DNA of 64,000 nucleotides from Gracilibacillus caseinilyticus (GCF_022919115.1 NZ_CP095072.1:2976001-3040000), one strand, 5' to 3'; numbered from the stretch's first letter, positions 1 through 9,998 are shown. Numbers and translations are program-made. Notes: a model not told the origin generated them from the letters alone.

Positions 1-302
1 AAATCTTAAAAAAGCCAATGGAGGCAGATATTGACCGTTCCGGGAACATTAACGGAATGGAGCCATTTCTAATTGGAGTCGCCCTGTCACTTGATTCATT
101 TGGGGCAGGGATTGGTATTTATCTGTTAGGGGCTTCTCCTATTTTTACTCCAATACTAGTCGGTTTTATTACAGCTTTTTGTCTTTTTGTCGGGGTGTAC
201 ACCGGCAAGTATTTTGCCAATAGTAAGGGGCTGGGCAAAATGTCTTTCTTGCCAGGCTGCCTATTGGTCATCATCGGTATTTGGAAAATGATAGTAGTAT
301 AG
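1..302 (+). CDS. ytaF: YtaF-like sporulation membrane protein, C-terminal part
   Basis: The reading frame is open from base 3 and enters from outside the window, so only about the last 99 residues are seen. They contain the second half of a MntP/YtaF-type membrane protein: a polar stretch with acidic residues (KKPMEADIDRSG), then helices including FLIGVALSLDSFGAGIG, where the SLDSFG motif is typical of the family, and a final hydrophobic helix ending in VV. In B. subtilis ytaF lies just before coaE, as here. An ATG at 18 is internal, not the start. Its exact role in sporulation is not known. Confidence 0.85.
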   Translation, partial: ILKKPMEADIDRSGNINGMEPFLIGVALSLDSFGAGIGIYLLGASPIFTPILVGFITAFCLFVGVYTGKYFANSKGLGKMSFLPGCLLVIIGIWKMIVV

Positions 303-370
303 TATGTAGGCCGCTTTGGCGGCTATTCTTCGAATGGACAAGCATAGATTAAGGTAAAGGGTGAACCAAA

Positions 371-970
371 TTGATCATTGGATTAACAGGGAATATTGCT
401 ACAGGAAAATCAACCATCAGCGAGATGTTTTTAAACCATTATCATATTCCGGTAATTGACGCCGATATCGTTTCCAGAGAAGTGGTAGAACCTGGCGAAC
501 AAGCACTACTGGAAATAACCAAAGTATTTGGCTCTGATATATTGCTTGAAGATGGGCGTTTAAATCGCGCAGAGCTCGGAAATATTATATTTAAAGAGAA
601 AGAAAAGAGGCAAATGCTAAATGAGATCGTTCATCCAGCTGTTAGACAGCGAATGCTACATAAGAAGGACAAGCTCTATAGCGAAGGTTATCAGACCATT
701 GTGATGGACATTCCTCTTCTTTTCGAAAACAACTTAACCTATTTAACAGATAGAAATATTGTCGTATATACGATAGAAGCTATCCAGTTGAAGCGATTAA
801 TGAAACGAAATCAGTTAACAGAAGAACAAGCAAAAGATCGAATGAAAAGTCAAATGGATATCAATCAAAAAAAACAGCTGGCAGATGCTGTTATTGACAA
901 TAGCGGCTCTATAGAAGCGTCTCATCAACAGCTAGAAGTTATCCTGAAAGAATGGGAATTATTAAAGTAG
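371..970 (+). CDS. coaE: Dephospho-CoA kinase
   Basis: It phosphorylates the 3'-hydroxyl of dephospho-CoA, the last step of coenzyme A synthesis, in the cytosol. The 199-residue product has the family's usual length. A P-loop (GNIATGKST, residues 7-15) sits at the N terminus, followed by the family motifs IDADIVSREVV and VMDIPLLFENN. The start is a TTG at 371 with AAAGGGTG upstream; the protein begins MIIGLTG as expected for CoaE. It follows ytaF by 68 bases and is probably co-transcribed with it. Confidence 0.95.
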   Translation: MIIGLTGNIATGKSTISEMFLNHYHIPVIDADIVSREVVEPGEQALLEITKVFGSDILLEDGRLNRAELGNIIFKEKEKRQMLNEIVHPAVRQRMLHKKDKLYSEGYQTIVMDIPLLFENNLTYLTDRNIVVYTIEAIQLKRLMKRNQLTEEQAKDRMKSQMDINQKKQLADAVIDNSGSIEASHQQLEVILKEWELLK

Positions 971-1116
971 TTTTGTAAAAAATAAGAAAGCATTTATTTT
1001 TGTCTTGCTAAAATCGACAAAAGTAGATATAATCTTTTTGCACAAGTTTTCTAGATAAGATTTGTCAGGGTATGTTAAGCTTGTACAAAAGACTTTTGAA
1101 TAATGACAAATGATTA

Positions 1117-1172
1117 ATGCTTAAAGGGTTAGGACCTCTTTGGACTAACTTTCCCCCGTGGCATTTAAGCAT
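1117..1172 (+). promoter_or_regulatory. Structured leader RNA upstream of speD
   Basis: ATGCTTAAA (1117-1125) pairs perfectly with TTTAAGCAT (1164-1172). Inside, GTTAG (1128-1132) can pair with CTAAC (1145-1149), with a CC/GG pair closer to the loop and a C-rich unpaired stretch (TTTCCCCCG) before the outer arm. It ends 43 bases before the speD start and has no T-run, so it is not a plain terminator. It may be a regulatory leader sensing a polyamine-pathway metabolite; that is inference and I do not recognise an Rfam class. Confidence 0.45.
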
Positions 1173-1215
1173 AATTATTTAAAAGAATCTGTTGAAATGA
1201 AGGGGGATTAAATGC

Positions 1216-1593
1216 ATGGATACAATGGGAAGACACGTAATTGCAGAATTATGGGAATGTAATATTGATTTATTAAATGATATGGAGACTTTGGAAAGAA
1301 CGTTTGTCAATGCTGCACTTAAAGCAGGGGCTGAAGTGAGAGAAGTCGCTTTTCATAAATTTGCACCATTTGGAGTAAGTGGTGTTGTCATCATCTCAGA
1401 ATCACATTTGACTATTCACAGCTTTCCTGAGCACGGTTATGCTAGTATTGATGTCTACACTTGCGGGAACATTATTGACCCAAATGTAGCAGTAGCGTAT
1501 ATCGAAGAACAATTAGAGGCGAAGTCATCGGAAAAAATTGAGGTGCCTAGAGGTATGGGTGCCGTTCAAATTAAAAATATAAAAGCACAATAG
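1216..1593 (+). CDS. speD: S-adenosylmethionine decarboxylase proenzyme
   Basis: It makes decarboxylated S-adenosylmethionine, the aminopropyl donor for spermidine. The 125-residue proenzyme is of the short bacterial type (speH in B. subtilis). It self-cleaves in the motif [13 protein letters not shown] between Glu62 and Ser63, and Ser63 becomes the pyruvoyl cofactor. His64 and the later TCG motif (YTCGN) are also conserved. The ATG at 1216 is preceded by AGGGGG at good spacing. A structured leader precedes it and a strong terminator follows, so it is probably monocistronic. Confidence 0.96.
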   Translation: MDTMGRHVIAELWECNIDLLNDMETLERTFVNAALKAGAEVREVAFHKFAPFGVSGVVIISESHLTIHSFPEHGYASIDVYTCGNIIDPNVAVAYIEEQLEAKSSEKIEVPRGMGAVQIKNIKAQ

Positions 1594-1621
1594 GCGATGG
1601 GAAAGAAGAATGGAAGTTAAA

Positions 1622-1680
1622 GAAAAAACCGAACGAAAATCGAATGTTTACTATCACATTCGACTCCGTTCGGTTTTTTC
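1622..1680 (+). terminator. Terminator after speD
   Basis: A 14-bp perfect stem, GAAAAAACCGAACG (1622-1635) with its complement at 1667-1680, carries an inner stem CGAATGT/ACATTCG. The A-run and T-run on the two arms allow termination in both directions. Confidence 0.9.
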
Positions 1681-1779
1681 TTTTTCGGTTTCCATAAACG
1701 GCGAATTATCTGAGTAATGCTTATTTAAAAATGTATCAAATCGAGTGCTTATTCCATTCAACGCTCCGAAAAATATTCC

Positions 1780-1875
1780 CTTTTTTCTCGGGGACGCGTC
1801 TCCCAACTTTGGAAAGAAGATCGCTTGCGTAAGTGGATCTTCAGTTCGCACTGATCCCCCAGGAGGATCGCATTT
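1780..1875. repeat. Degenerate copy of the palindromic core of a dispersed repeat
   Basis: The stretch AACTTTGGAAAGAAGATC, then a matching arm ending GTGGATCTTCAG, is closely similar to the core palindrome in the larger repeats at 8661-9058 and 33178-33548. The terminal inverted repeats of those copies are not seen here. The rest of the gap 1681-2107 holds nothing I can assign apart from AT-rich sequence upstream of the next gene. Confidence 0.5.
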
Positions 1876-2107
1876 TTCCTCCGCATAAGGTATCTTCATT
1901 GTTATTTTTTTATGTGTATCTGGATCAAAGTGTGAAAAGATTCTGCAAATGTTCGGTTTTTACAAGCGTTTGCTTTTTAGTGCTAAGAATGACTTCTGGG
2001 AAGCGCTAATAGATACTTCTGCACCATGAATAAGATTAATCGTTTTCTTTTTAAAAACATGTTACAATAAAAAGTAAACAATAATACATAATGAGGGGTA
2101 TGTACTA

Positions 2108-2497
2108 ATGGCATTTCGTGATACGTTAAATAAGAATTTTAATAATCATTCGGAAACGCGGGACAAACATTCTGACCCAGCGTTACAGACACACTATTTC
2201 AAAACAACAAAAGATAAAGCATTTGAGAAATTGGAACCATTATTCCGCAATATGAAGGAATGTCAGATTGTAGGTGTTTCCAAAGATCATGGGGAAATTA
2301 GTTTCAACTATAAAGCAGGCCGAAAAGTCTTTGTCATTATGACGATTATCATGGTAAAACCTTATCGTACAGCAATAGACATTTCAGCCACAACTGAATC
2401 AGCAATTCCTTTTGATTTCGGCTACAGCCATAAATTAATACCAAAACTTTATGGCATGATAAAGAAAGAATTAGATTTCGTCGGAATAAAAGAATAA
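2108..2497 (+). CDS. Conserved cytosolic protein of unknown function
   Basis: The product has 129 residues and no signal peptide or membrane helix. I do not recognise a named domain. It has a charged N terminus, a central amphipathic part (KAFEKLEPLFRNMKECQIVGVSKD) and a basic, hydrophobic beta-rich part (GRKVFVIMTIIMVKPYRTAIDIS). The start ATG follows GAGGGGTATGTACT at normal spacing. It ends 22 bases before nrdR and is likely co-transcribed with the replication genes downstream. Confidence 0.75.
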   Translation: MAFRDTLNKNFNNHSETRDKHSDPALQTHYFKTTKDKAFEKLEPLFRNMKECQIVGVSKDHGEISFNYKAGRKVFVIMTIIMVKPYRTAIDISATTESAIPFDFGYSHKLIPKLYGMIKKELDFVGIKE

Positions 2498-2518
2498 CGG
2501 AACGAAGGATGATAAAGA

Positions 2519-2983
2519 TTGCGATGTCCACATTGCCAATATAAAAATACAAAAGTATTAGACTCCAGACCAATAGAAGAAGGTCGTTCGATCCGCAGAA
2601 GAAGAGAATGTGAATCGTGTAATTTTCGTTTTACGACATTTGAACGCATCGAAGAAGTACCATTGATTGTCGTAAAGAAAGAGGGGACACGGGAAGAATA
2701 CAGTCGTGATAAATTAATGCGCGGTTTAATCCGAGCGTGTGAAAAAAGACCAGTTGCACTAGAACAATTAGAACACATTGCTGTAGAAATAGAAAAAGAA
2801 TTGCGGAACCGAGGTACATCAGAAGTACAAAGTGATGAGATCGGTGAAATGGTAATGGATCGTTTAGCAGACGTAGATGAAGTAGCATATGTACGATTTG
2901 CTTCCGTTTACCGCCAATTCAAAGATATTAGTGTATTTCTAGATGAGTTAAAAGATTTAATCCGATCAGATAAAAATGAGTAA
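2519..2983 (+). CDS. nrdR: Transcriptional repressor NrdR
   Basis: It is a zinc-ribbon/ATP-cone repressor that shuts off ribonucleotide reductase genes when dATP is high. The 154-residue product starts MRCPHC, giving the first CxxC pair, with the second in ECESCNF near residue 31. The ATP-cone follows ([20 protein letters not shown], about residues 47-140). The start is a TTG at 2519 with AAGGATG upstream. nrdR followed by dnaB and dnaI is the usual Bacillaceae order. Confidence 0.96.
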   Translation: MRCPHCQYKNTKVLDSRPIEEGRSIRRRRECESCNFRFTTFERIEEVPLIVVKKEGTREEYSRDKLMRGLIRACEKRPVALEQLEHIAVEIEKELRNRGTSEVQSDEIGEMVMDRLADVDEVAYVRFASVYRQFKDISVFLDELKDLIRSDKNE

Positions 2984-2999
2984 TGGATAGGAAGGGGCT

Positions 3000-4367
3000 A
3001 TGTATATGCAACTCGGCGATATTGGAAAAATACTACCATCAGAATTATATATAGTCGATATTTCGCAGGAATTACCGCTTTCCTATACCAACGCGTTAAC
3101 CCATTTGTATCAGCCGTTAATCGGTATAGATGCTTTATCGTTGTATCAGACTTTGTATACCGAATCGACATTTGATGCCGGCTATCAAACCCATCACATG
3201 TTAATGAATTTTATCGGCTTACCATTAGACAGGATATATAGAGCAAGAAGAAAGCTTGAAGCGATTGGGCTATTGCAGACGTTTGAGCGGGAGCATGAAG
3301 AACAAGTTGTCTATCAATATGTGTTACAGCCTCCACAATCACCAAGCCGCTTCTTCTCTAATGATTTTTTAAGTCACTTGTTATATCACCAGTTAGGTAG
3401 TGAGAAATATAAAAAAATTAAGCGTAATTTTGTGAAAACCGATGAAAAAACGGCTGCGAGAAAAGAAACAACAGCAACTTTTGAGGAAGTGTTTCATCTG
3501 GCCGAACAACATCAGATGCCAGCGTCCTTGCAAGCGGAGGAGCAACAGCCGGATATTCCAATACGAGAACAAGTCGACTTTCAATGGCTGGAGCAAATTT
3601 TAAAGCAACGAATGTTGCCTGTTGATCAAATCTTGACACCGAATGCTCGGAAAATTATTAATCAGATGTATGCAGCGTATGATATGCATAATCAAGATGT
3701 TGAAAAAGCGTTGATATGGTCGATTAATGAGCAAAATGAAATGCAAATCGAAGAATTTAAACAAGCTTGTATGGATTTAATTCGTGCAACAGATAAAACA
3801 GTCCCGACACAAGTAGCATCTGACAAACAGAAAATTGCTGCTACCCCTAATGACAATGCTGGTAAATCAAAAGAGGAGCAGTTTATCGATATGTTAGAGC
3901 ATATCTCACCAAGGGAATTATTAGAAGATCTTGCTGATGGTAATCAAGCGTCACAGCAAGATTTGAAGATTGTCAGTGATGTGATGACTAATCAAGGCTT
4001 AAACCCAGGCGTAATGAATGTCTTGATTCATTATGTCCTGCTGAAGACAGACATGAAATTAACCAAGAGTTATCTTGAAAAAATTGCCAGTCACTGGTCA
4101 CGAAAGAATGTCAAAACAGTGAGACAGGCGATGACACTTGCAAAGTCCGAAAATAAGAAATATCAACAATGGACAACGAACGGCAAGTCAAACCAGCGAT
4201 ACCAGAACAAATCTACAAAGAAGGATATCGTTCCAGATTGGTACAAACAGCAAAAACAACAACAGAAACCAAAACGACAAGAAACATCGCAGGAAAAAGA
4301 ACAAAAAGCAAAAGAAGCAGACGCAATGCTGGCAGATTATTTGGCCCAGCAGGCGAATGAAGAATAA
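3000..4367 (+). CDS. dnaB: Replication initiation and membrane attachment protein DnaB
   Basis: It helps DnaD and DnaI load the replicative helicase at oriC and at restart sites. The 455-residue product has the expected length: an N-terminal winged-helix-like part (LSYTNALTHLYQPLIGIDALSLY), a middle DnaB/DnaD-type domain around residues 285-400 (DMLEHISPRELLEDLADG, and the motif KSYLEKIASHWSRKNVKTV), and a basic glutamine-rich C-terminal tail. ATGs at 3000 and 3006 are both possible; the second has the better distance from GGAAGGGG. The gene ends 11 bases before dnaI. Confidence 0.95.
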   Translation: MYMQLGDIGKILPSELYIVDISQELPLSYTNALTHLYQPLIGIDALSLYQTLYTESTFDAGYQTHHMLMNFIGLPLDRIYRARRKLEAIGLLQTFEREHEEQVVYQYVLQPPQSPSRFFSNDFLSHLLYHQLGSEKYKKIKRNFVKTDEKTAARKETTATFEEVFHLAEQHQMPASLQAEEQQPDIPIREQVDFQWLEQILKQRMLPVDQILTPNARKIINQMYAAYDMHNQDVEKALIWSINEQNEMQIEEFKQACMDLIRATDKTVPTQVASDKQKIAATPNDNAGKSKEEQFIDMLEHISPRELLEDLADGNQASQQDLKIVSDVMTNQGLNPGVMNVLIHYVLLKTDMKLTKSYLEKIASHWSRKNVKTVRQAMTLAKSENKKYQQWTTNGKSNQRYQNKSTKKDIVPDWYKQQKQQQKPKRQETSQEKEQKAKEADAMLADYLAQQANEE

Positions 4368-4378
4368 GGGTGATCGTC

Positions 4379-5314
4379 ATGGAGCCAATCCAGTCCGCTA
4401 TGAAAAAATGGATGAATGAAAATAAACGAATGAAACAACAATTTACACAACAACGGGAAAGTGTAATTAATGACCCGGACATTCAGGCAATTTTGCGTGA
4501 TCATGTTGAATTGGATGAACAGGATATGAACCGCCATTTGATGAAACTGTATGAATACCAGCAAGCTTCCAAGAATTGCGCAGATTGTCCCAATGTCGAA
4601 GGGTGTAAAAATATTATAAAAGGTTATACACCGCATTTGGATATAGACAATAACGACATGTCACTCCGCTATGAAAAATGTCCCAATAAATTGGATCAGG
4701 AAGCGCAACAGAAGAAAGAAGAACTCGTACAAAGCTTATATATTCCAAAGCAAATCAAACAGGCGAAACTGGAAGAGATGGATGCTTCATCCTACGAGCG
4801 TAAGGAAATTATTAAAGAAATAATCGAATTTGTCCAGCACTTCTCCAAAGGTGACTATCACAGAGGAATATACTTACATGGCCCGTTTGGTACAGGTAAG
4901 TCCTATATTCTTGGTGTAGTTGCCAATGAACTGAAAAAGCATTACGTTAAGTCTGATATTATTTATATGCCTGAATTTGTTCGCGAAATGAAAGCATCCA
5001 TTGGTGACAATCAATTCCAGCAGAAGTTGGAATCATTTAAGACCGCTCAAGTGCTTATGTTCGATGACATAGGTGCTGAATCAATCTCTCCTTGGTTTCG
5101 TGACGAAGTGTTAGGGGCAATACTGCAATATCGGATGATGGAAGAATTACCTGTTTTCTTTACGTCTAATTACAATTTGGAACAGTTGGAGTACCATTTG
5201 TCTACTTCGAATCGCGGGGATGTGGAAACGATCAAAGCGGGTCGTATCATTGAGCGAATTACACAACTTAGTAAACCGATCGAGTTAACGGATCGGTTTC
5301 GATCGAGTGAATAA
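4379..5314 (+). CDS. dnaI: Primosomal helicase loader DnaI
   Basis: It is an AAA+ ATPase that loads the DnaC helicase on DNA. The N-terminal domain carries a zinc site (CADC near residue 62, then His and Cys in HLD and EKCPN). The ATPase has Walker A GPFGTGKS and Walker B LMFDDIGAE, with an arginine-rich C terminus (RIIERI, DRFRSSE). I place the start at ATG 4379, giving MEPIQ as in known DnaI; a GTG nine bases upstream is also open. It is 312 residues long and coupled to dnaB. Confidence 0.94.
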   Translation: MEPIQSAMKKWMNENKRMKQQFTQQRESVINDPDIQAILRDHVELDEQDMNRHLMKLYEYQQASKNCADCPNVEGCKNIIKGYTPHLDIDNNDMSLRYEKCPNKLDQEAQQKKEELVQSLYIPKQIKQAKLEEMDASSYERKEIIKEIIEFVQHFSKGDYHRGIYLHGPFGTGKSYILGVVANELKKHYVKSDIIYMPEFVREMKASIGDNQFQQKLESFKTAQVLMFDDIGAESISPWFRDEVLGAILQYRMMEELPVFFTSNYNLEQLEYHLSTSNRGDVETIKAGRIIERITQLSKPIELTDRFRSSE

Positions 5315-5319
5315 ACATG

Positions 5320-5357
5320 ACTTCTGTCTAATCATAAGACAGAGGTTATTTTTTTTC
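5320..5357 (+). terminator. Terminator after dnaI
   Basis: ACTTCTGTCT and AAGACAGAGGT form a hairpin with one wobble pair, followed by a run of eight Ts. Confidence 0.85.
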
Positions 5358-5407
5358 ATCTTCACCCATATAATATATCAGTTCGATGGTGATGAGGGTG
5401 ATGATAT

Positions 5408-6256
5408 GTGTTAGAAGTATACTTTGAACAAGACAGTGAAGCAGAAGTGTTCTATCAGCTTGCTAAGCAAGAAAACATTTGGAAGGCAAACCGTAAACGG
5501 ACTAAAAAAAATCAAATTCAACTTTCGCTGCAGCAGGAAATGGTTTTGGATGATGCGAAGAGGCATTTAGCACCATTATTAAGCAGGATATTTATTCAGT
5601 GTCGTGAGACAGCAATGATTCAACATATATTAAGAAAAAAATACTATTTCTCGAGTCAGGAAGAAATCGAGCGTATTACTGCGATTGCCAGATCCTTGCT
5701 TGAGAAAGATGAATCCGTTTATGAAGACAGGATCCATCAGCACGAACTCCGTGATACACTGACTACGATCTTTACGATGCAAATTGATTCAAGTTTTGTA
5801 CAAGTTGATTCCATTATTCATTTCAGGCTCCATCATTACATTGATCTATTAACGGATATGGTGGGGATGGCGATCGATGAATTCAAAAGAGAAGAAGAAT
5901 ACCAGGATTTCATTCATTCCATACGCGAGTTCATCAAACGAAAAACACCGGAAGTGGATGTCGTACATGTGTTGCAGGGGGAGCATTTTCTTATTCATAA
6001 AGAAAACGGTGAGCAATACACGATCGAAGAATTTACTGAATTAAAAACTCGTTTTCCGTTATTTATTTTTGGACTTGAGCAAGAAGAATGGGATGTATCC
6101 CCATTAATCATGCTAGCTCCGAATCATGTTTACTTTTATGGTGACGACCAATTCGAATCAAGAACTCATACAATAATGACCATTTTTCAGGAGCGGTATA
6201 CGTTTTATCCAGTGGAATACTTTCCTTTTTTATCGGCTGAGGAAAAAGAGTCTTGA
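5408..6256 (+). CDS. ytxC: YtxC-like sporulation-associated protein
   Basis: The 282-residue soluble protein has no signal peptide. Its place between dnaI and thrS, its length and the motif RLHHYIDLLTDMVGMAIDEFKREEEYQDFI identify it as YtxC, a family found in spore formers whose biochemical role is unknown. The start is a GTG at 5408 behind GAGGGTGATGAT. A terminator separates it from dnaI, so it probably has its own promoter. Confidence 0.85.
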   Translation: MLEVYFEQDSEAEVFYQLAKQENIWKANRKRTKKNQIQLSLQQEMVLDDAKRHLAPLLSRIFIQCRETAMIQHILRKKYYFSSQEEIERITAIARSLLEKDESVYEDRIHQHELRDTLTTIFTMQIDSSFVQVDSIIHFRLHHYIDLLTDMVGMAIDEFKREEEYQDFIHSIREFIKRKTPEVDVVHVLQGEHFLIHKENGEQYTIEEFTELKTRFPLFIFGLEQEEWDVSPLIMLAPNHVYFYGDDQFESRTHTIMTIFQERYTFYPVEYFPFLSAEEKES

Positions 6257-6299
6257 TTTTTTCTCCAGCAATCGTTATAATTAGCGCATAATAGTATTA

Positions 6300-6556
6300 A
6301 TGGCTTTGACGAGGACAAGACTGTTTGAAAGGCTTACTTGATTAGAGAAGAAAACCTTGGCTGAAAGTTTTCTGTATGACCGCAAACTGTTACCACCTCT
6401 GAGCACTGCTGAGGAACGCATAGCTACTAATTAGCAGCGACTAATCATCGTTATCGATTTATCAAGCGTCTGCAAGTATTTGCAGGAATTTGGGTGGAAC
6501 CACGGGTACTAACGCTCGTCCCTTTACTTTTTGTAGGGGGATGGGCGTTTTTTGTT
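6300..6556 (+). promoter_or_regulatory. T-box riboswitch controlling thrS
   Basis: This leader binds uncharged tRNA-Thr and lets transcription read through. The T-box GGGTGGAACCACG is at 6492-6504. The terminator pairs AACGCTCGTCCC (from 6511) with GGGGGATGGGCGTT and ends in a T-run at 6549. In stem I, GAGG near 6312 pairs with CCTC near 6396, which puts ACC (6392-6394) in the specifier position, a threonine codon. Confidence 0.92.
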
Positions 6557-6601
6557 TGTCGTCATAAGCCGAGCAACAGAGGAAAAAGGAGCGTGTTACC
6601 A

Positions 6602-8548
6602 TTGGATCAGATTCACATTACGTTTCCAGATGGAAATGTCAAATCTTTTGACAAAGGAACAACAGGTGAAGACATAGCAGCGTCTATTTCGCCAGGGTTA
6701 AAAAAACAAGCATTAGCCATTAAGTTAGATGACACGTTTTATGATTTGCGTACACCACTCGCATCAGATGGCGCTATTGAAATCGTGACAATCAAATCAG
6801 ACGATGGCGTAGAAATTACCAGACATTCGACAGCGCATTTGATGGCACAAGCTATTAAGCGCCTGTACAGCAATGTGAAATTAGGTGTCGGACCAACAAT
6901 AGAAGATGGCTTCTATTATGATATCGACATGGAAGAATCGATTACACCAGAGGATTTACCACGTATTGAAAAAGAAATGAAACGTATCGTGGATAAAAAT
7001 CTGGAAATAGTACGCAAAGAAGTTACGAGAGAAGAAGCAAAAGCCATTTATGAAGAAATTGGCGACGATTTAAAGTTAGAATTGTTAGAAGCAATTCCGG
7101 AAGGGGAAACTGTCACGTTATATGAACAAGGAGAATTCTTTGACTTATGTCGTGGTGTTCATGTACCCCAGACAAGTAAGCTGAAAGTATTCAAGCTGTT
7201 AAGTATTTCAGGTGCATACTGGCGAGGAGACAGCAATAACAAAATGCTTCAGCGTATTTATGGGACTGCTTTCGAAAAGCAGAGCCAGCTTGAAGACTAT
7301 ATGCGTATGCGTGAAGAAGCGAAAGAACGCGACCACCGTAAATTAGGAAAAGAATTAGGCATTTTCACTATTTCTCAAAAAGTTGGCCAAGGTTTGCCGT
7401 TATGGTTGCCGAACGGCGCAACGATCCGTCGTACGATTGAACGTTACATTGTCGATTTAGAGGAAAGATTGGGATACAACCATGTATATACCCCGATCTT
7501 GGGCAGTAAAGAACTATATCAGACAAGTGGGCACTGGGATCATTATCAAGATGATATTTTCCCTCCGATGGAAATGGATAATGAAGAACTTATCTTACGT
7601 CCGATGAACTGTCCACACCATATGATGGTGTACAAAAATGAGCTGCACAGTTACCGTAATCTGCCTGTTCGAATTGCAGAATTAGGCACGATGCATCGTC
7701 ACGAAATGTCCGGGGCACTTGCTGGTCTTCAGCGTGTGAGAGCAATGACGCTAAATGATGCCCATATCTTTGCGCGTCCTGACCAATTGAAAGATGAATT
7801 TATCCGTGTCGTTGAACTTGTCAAAAATGTATATAAGGACTTTGGCATCGATGATTATTACTTCCGTCTGTCTTATCGTGATCCGGCAGATACAGAGAAA
7901 TATATTGATAACGATGAAATGTGGGAAAAAGCCCAGTCCTTGTTAAAAGAAACAATGGAAGAAATGAATCTAGAGTATGTAGAAGCAGAAGGCGAGGCAG
8001 CTTTCTATGGACCGAAGCTTGATGTGCAAGTAAAAACAGCTCTAGGTAAAGATGAAACATTATCGACTGTTCAATTAGATTTTCATTTACCGGAGCGTTT
8101 TGACCTGACATATATAGGCGAAGATGGTAAAGAACATCGCCCGGTAGTTATTCACCGTGGTGTCGTGTCCACAATGGAACGATTTGTTGCCTTCTTGATC
8201 GAAGAGTACAAAGGAGCATTCCCTACGTGGCTTGCGCCAAATCAAGTAAGAATTATTCCTGTATCAGCGGATGCACATGCCGACTATGCGAAAAAAGTAG
8301 AAGAAGAATTACGATTCGCAGGTGTTCGTGTTGAAGTAGACGAACGCGATGAAAAAATCGGCTACAAGATCCGCGAGGCTCAAACTGCTAAAATTCCATT
8401 CGCCCTAATCGTAGGTGATAAGGAAGTAGAAGCAGGCGCAGTAAACGTAAGACGCTATGGCGAACAAGACTCCGAAACATTAAAACTTGACGCCTTCAAA
8501 TCACTGATTCTCGATGAGATCCAGCAAAAAACGTTGCGTAAGAAATAA
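6602..8548 (+). CDS. thrS: Threonine-tRNA ligase
   Basis: It charges tRNA-Thr. The 648-residue product has the full ThrS layout: TGS domain (residues 1-62), the editing/second additional domain ([12 protein letters not shown], later DLCRGVHVP), the class II catalytic core with the zinc ligands in RPMNCPHH and motif 2 [15 protein letters not shown], and the C-terminal anticodon-binding domain ([12 protein letters not shown]). The frame is open back to 6494 into the T-box terminator; TTG 6602 is the likely start because it gives [11 protein letters not shown] and has AAAGGAG upstream. The T-box leader controls it. Confidence 0.97.
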   Translation: MDQIHITFPDGNVKSFDKGTTGEDIAASISPGLKKQALAIKLDDTFYDLRTPLASDGAIEIVTIKSDDGVEITRHSTAHLMAQAIKRLYSNVKLGVGPTIEDGFYYDIDMEESITPEDLPRIEKEMKRIVDKNLEIVRKEVTREEAKAIYEEIGDDLKLELLEAIPEGETVTLYEQGEFFDLCRGVHVPQTSKLKVFKLLSISGAYWRGDSNNKMLQRIYGTAFEKQSQLEDYMRMREEAKERDHRKLGKELGIFTISQKVGQGLPLWLPNGATIRRTIERYIVDLEERLGYNHVYTPILGSKELYQTSGHWDHYQDDIFPPMEMDNEELILRPMNCPHHMMVYKNELHSYRNLPVRIAELGTMHRHEMSGALAGLQRVRAMTLNDAHIFARPDQLKDEFIRVVELVKNVYKDFGIDDYYFRLSYRDPADTEKYIDNDEMWEKAQSLLKETMEEMNLEYVEAEGEAAFYGPKLDVQVKTALGKDETLSTVQLDFHLPERFDLTYIGEDGKEHRPVVIHRGVVSTMERFVAFLIEEYKGAFPTWLAPNQVRIIPVSADAHADYAKKVEEELRFAGVRVEVDERDEKIGYKIREAQTAKIPFALIVGDKEVEAGAVNVRRYGEQDSETLKLDAFKSLILDEIQQKTLRKK

Positions 8549-8550
8549 AC

Positions 8551-8585
8551 AAAAATGCATCTTCTCATGTGGAAGATGCATTTTT
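8551..8585 (+). terminator. Terminator after thrS
   Basis: A perfect 14-bp stem AAAAATGCATCTTC with its complement at 8572-8585 and a 7-base loop, ending in Ts. Confidence 0.92.
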
Positions 8586-8660
8586 AATTATAATGAAAAA
8601 ATAATGCGAGTGGCAGAATGGAATCTAACTCCAGAACAAAAATAAAAAGTATTAGTTCTG

Positions 8661-9058
8661 ATAATCGGATTATGTTAACTAGCTGCTTAGTGGTAATTTT
8701 GAAATTGTTCATGTACTGGCAGACCGCTCCGGCCAACCACTTCGCGTCCTGCGGGCACGGCTGAAGCTAACTTTGTAAAGAAGACCGCTTTACAAAGTGG
8801 ATCTTCAGCACCTGCATGTCCCGCGGGAGTCTAAGTGGTTGGCCTACGCTGGGGTAGGTACTCTACAACTTTTATATGAATTAGGATTTTGAGCGCAATC
8901 CTAATTGTCCATAAATAATAGAATTAATTGAATGTTTAGAACCACTGCTTTTAACTGTTCCATACGTTGTAGAACTTTTCTTAAGCGTTGTTACCCACTA
9001 TAAAAACCTCAAAATTACCACATTGTCATATAGTTCTAGTTAACATAATCCGGATTAT
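8661..9058. repeat. 398-bp MITE-like repeat with terminal inverted repeats
   Basis: The ends ATAATCGGATTATGTTAACT (8661 on) and AGTTAACATAATCCGGATTAT (to 9058) are inverted copies with one indel, and a second inner pair (TGGTAATTTTGA / TCAAAATTACCA) continues the symmetry. Inside is a GC-rich imperfect palindrome (CCGGCCAACCACTTCGCG ... AAGTGGTTGGCC) with a core AACTTTGTAAAG/CTTTACAAAGT. No transposase is encoded. The same core and ends recur at 33178-33548 and, reduced, at 59408-59556. Confidence 0.8.
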
Positions 9059-9229
9059 AGGAGGAATTATGAACTTTATGTTAGTCAGTACCGGCCTAGG
9101 TTAAGGCTGGTTTCTTATTTGTGAAGATGATATAAAGATGCCGTCATTTTTAATGAATGTGAATGTTCTGGTTGATTCAATATCCAAAGCACTTCTTCCA
9201 TGTGCAATGCATAAAAAATTAATGAATTG

Positions 9230-9258
9230 TTGACAAACCTTTCAATGGATGCTAATAT
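9230..9258 (+). promoter_or_regulatory. Sigma-A promoter of the infC operon
   Basis: TTGACA (9230-9235), a 17-base spacer, and TAATAT (9253-9258). Confidence 0.8.
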
Positions 9259-9264
9259 AGTTTA

Positions 9265-9413
9265 GGTAAATTAAATATGATCAGAAGAGACAAGTAGAAG
9301 CACCCGCTTCTCACCTGATTGACACAACGTTGTAGTTGACAGGTATATATCCGACTTTATTGTAATGAAATAACAGGATGTGTGGGTGCCGTATGTGTAC
9401 CGACACTTTTTTT
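9265..9413 (+). promoter_or_regulatory. L20-type autoregulatory leader of infC-rpmI-rplT
   Basis: Between the promoter and infC, GCACCC (9300-9305) can pair with GGGTGC (9384-9389), and GTGTGGGT with ACCGACAC forms a hairpin followed by seven Ts (to 9413). This matches the known Bacillus leader where ribosomal protein L20 promotes premature termination. The assignment to L20 rests on gene context and the long-range pairing. Confidence 0.75.
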
Positions 9414-9479
9414 ATGAAAATCTTTAACTTGTCAATGATCATGTTTCATTACGCTTTGATTATATTTCGGAGGTGGCTG

Positions 9480-9998
9480 ATTATTAGCAAAGATATGAAC
9501 GTCAATGAGAGTATTCGGGCACGTGAGGTGCGTCTCATTGATTCAAATGGGGATCAATTAGGAGTTAAATCTCGTCAAGAAGCGCTAGACATTGCTCAAA
9601 CAAGAAATCTAGATCTAGTATTGGTTGCGCCAAAAGCAAAACCACCGGTATGCCGGATCATGGATTACGGTAAATACCGTTTCGAGCAACAGAAGAAAGA
9701 AAAAGAAGCTCGTAAGAAACAAAAAGTCATTAACGTTAAAGAAGTACGTCTTAGCCCTGGTATTGAAGAGCATGACTTTAACACGAAGCTTCGTAATGCA
9801 CGTAAATTCTTATCTAAAGGAGACAAAGTTAAAGTCTCTATTCGCTTCCGTGGACGTGCGATTACCCATAAAGAATTAGGTCAGAAAGTATTAGAACGTA
9901 TGGCAGAAGAATGCAAAGACCTTTCTACGGTTGAACAAAAACCCAAAATGGAAGGCCGCAGTATGTTCTTGATGCTTGCGCCTGTAAACGAAAAATAA
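9480..9998 (+). CDS. infC: Translation initiation factor IF-3, ATT start
   Basis: IF-3 binds the 30S subunit and checks start-codon choice. I set the start at ATT 9480, giving ATT ATT AGC AAA GAT, the same unusual beginning as B. subtilis infC, with GGAGGTGG just upstream. The frame is open further upstream to 9378 but that part runs into the leader terminator. The 172-residue product has the N-domain ([20 protein letters not shown]), a lysine-rich linker and the C-domain ([17 protein letters not shown]). Non-AUG start of infC is the basis of its autocontrol. Confidence 0.95.
   Translation: MISKDMNVNESIRAREVRLIDSNGDQLGVKSRQEALDIAQTRNLDLVLVAPKAKPPVCRIMDYGKYRFEQQKKEKEARKKQKVINVKEVRLSPGIEEHDFNTKLRNARKFLSKGDKVKVSIRFRGRAITHKELGQKVLERMAEECKDLSTVEQKPKMEGRSMFLMLAPVNEK

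Noticed and set aside
1654..1899. 81-codon open frame on the minus strand
   Set aside because: It overlaps the speD terminator and the repeat core and has no ribosome site.
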